From the NCBI GenBank assembly GCA_009746045.1, contig RPFO01000104.1:1767109-1813608 (forward strand): a DNA stretch of 46,500 bases, in the 5' to 3' direction. Positions 45,506-46,500 of the stretch are shown here, piece after piece; the first letter of the stretch is position 1; the number at the start of each line of letters is the position of its first letter. The position numbers were made by a program, and so were the translations under genes. This DNA comes from Mesostigma viride. Taxonomy: Eukaryota > Streptophyta > Mesostigmatophyceae > Mesostigmatales > Mesostigmataceae. Below the pieces are notes generated by a model. It saw only the letters and a program-made list of their open reading frames with translations, was not told the origin of the DNA and did no database searches.

Positions 45506-45975
45506 ATTCTGATTTGGCACGCCGCAAAGGTGAAAACCATTTGCGTTCAGTGCCGATCCGCGGAAAACGCGATCATCTATCTAGACACGTGTGTAGTACT
45601 CCTACACACACAGATCTCGAATGATTTATCTAGTACCAAATCCGAAAGGCTTGCGTCACTCCCCGGAAAGGAGAACTTTTGCGGATGACTGTAGGTGTAA
45701 GTTGGCGATGCCCTAGGATCCAGAGACGTCCGTCCTATCAAGGAGACAACCAGCGCAGGCCAGAAATCGGGAGAATCCGGACCATGGTAGCTCGAGCCTG
45801 CCGTTATCTTGTCCGCGTGTTCGAGTCCGTCCTATAGTCAGCGAAAGTTGGTGCTAGCTAGAGGTCCCCAGCTCGATTCCGGTCGGATTCATTTGTAGAT
45901 CGCGTTTTCCGCGTTTTCCGCGGACCGGCACTGAACGCAAATGGTTTTCACCTTTGCGGCGTGCCAAATCAGAAT
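45506..45975. mobile_element. Foldback element with tRNA-like internal boxes
   Basis: Inverted arms of about 70 bases (left from ATTCTGATTTGGCACGCC, right ending in its complement) enclose about 320 bases. The right arm has a small duplication (CGCGTTTTC twice). Inside are TAGCTCGAGCCTG (45788-45800) and GTTCGAGTCC (45819-45828), which resemble pol III A and B boxes at tRNA-like spacing. A second B-like box lies at 45871-45880. Confidence 0.6.
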
Positions 45976-46116
45976 CTATCTAAACAACATCACTAACTAC
46001 AACATCTATCTAAACAACATCACACTACCCTAGTGCTAGCTAGGGGAGCTGTCTGGCGTGCCTCCCGCGGGTTTGCACACGGTGGCGCTTCCCCAAGGGA
46101 GGGGGCTCGTTGTCCT

Positions 46117-46488
46117 CTATGACCTGGGCCACTTGGCCTTGTCCATCATCTTCCAAATCACGGAGAGGCCTAGGCCCCCCATGTCCTCTACTAGCTGTTC
46201 TTTGAAGGTGCGGGCCTTGCGGCGTCTAACATCACGGGGCCCGGCCCACGTCAGGAGGTGCCGGCCAGGCTGAGCTGGTCGCAGTCCCGCGGGAGGGCCA
46301 CGTGAGGTGTCTACCTGGTTGGTGCGAGCGAGGTGCCCTAGTACGAGCTGCATGTGGGCGCCGCTCCTTAATGGTGCTGGTGATTTCTGGCCTGCGCTGG
46401 TTGTCTCCTTGATATATGGCATGCCCAGATAAAGGTCCTCATTGCGGACATGAGCAGCATATCCTACTCTGAAAATGGATCGCAGCAT
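46117..46488 (-). other. Unknown open frame near right edge
   Basis: A 123-codon minus-strand frame with mixed, ordinary-looking composition (NEDLYLGMPYIKETTSAGQ, KEQLVEDMGGLGLSVIWKMM). It may be part of a retroelement or gene beyond the window. I recognise no family, and it has no start or splice evidence. Confidence 0.3.
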
Positions 46489-46500
46489 GTCATGTACTTG

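Noticed and set aside
45780-45890. tRNA gene
   Set aside because: A and B box-like motifs are present, but no acceptor stem or cloverleaf can be paired; better explained as a SINE-like promoter within the foldback element.

Overview
Eukaryotic nuclear DNA, most likely from a green-lineage alga. The evidence is GT-AG introns in all genes, a plant-type (CCCTAAA)n interstitial telomere tract at 34.75 kb, a TGTAA/AATAAA 3' end signal behind one gene, a chromovirus (Ty3/gypsy with chromodomain), and a gene whose closest remembered relatives are the plant KOBITO1/ELD1 glycosyltransferases. No prokaryotic operons, rRNA genes or CRISPR arrays were seen. Most long open frames here are artefacts of microsatellites.

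Layout. 1-6910: 3' part of a decayed Ty3/gypsy chromovirus (protease end, RT, RNase H, integrase, chromodomain), then a GC-rich extra reading frame and the 3' LTR. 6911-12880: repeat territory with a large palindrome, duplicated blocks and (GTGC)n, (GTGA)n, (GAAC)n and (GAAT)n arrays. 12881-14019: no gene, apart from degenerate copies of a last exon. 14020-26854, minus strand: an 11-exon KOBITO1-like glycosyltransferase gene, 413 codons, with all intron phases consistent. 26855-27736: intergenic gap between head-to-head genes. 27737-44201, plus strand: a 16-exon gene model of about 1,119 codons that joins a C3HC4 RING finger, a set of divergent PUF (Pumilio)-like repeats and a Pro/Gln/Met/Tyr-rich tail. 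44202-46500: repeats, a foldback element with tRNA-like promoter boxes, and an unknown open frame running towards the right edge.

Two results stand out. First, the RING + PUF-like architecture suggests an RNA-binding ubiquitin ligase; I do not recall this combination. Second, in both genes many introns carry degenerate tandem copies of the exon/intron border beside them. The clearest case is an array of about eight copies of one 3' splice site, four of which would put a stop codon in frame if used. Introns are also filled with minisatellites and small inverted-repeat elements. All gene models were made by eye from splice sites, phase and remembered family similarity; no alignment or transcript data were available.
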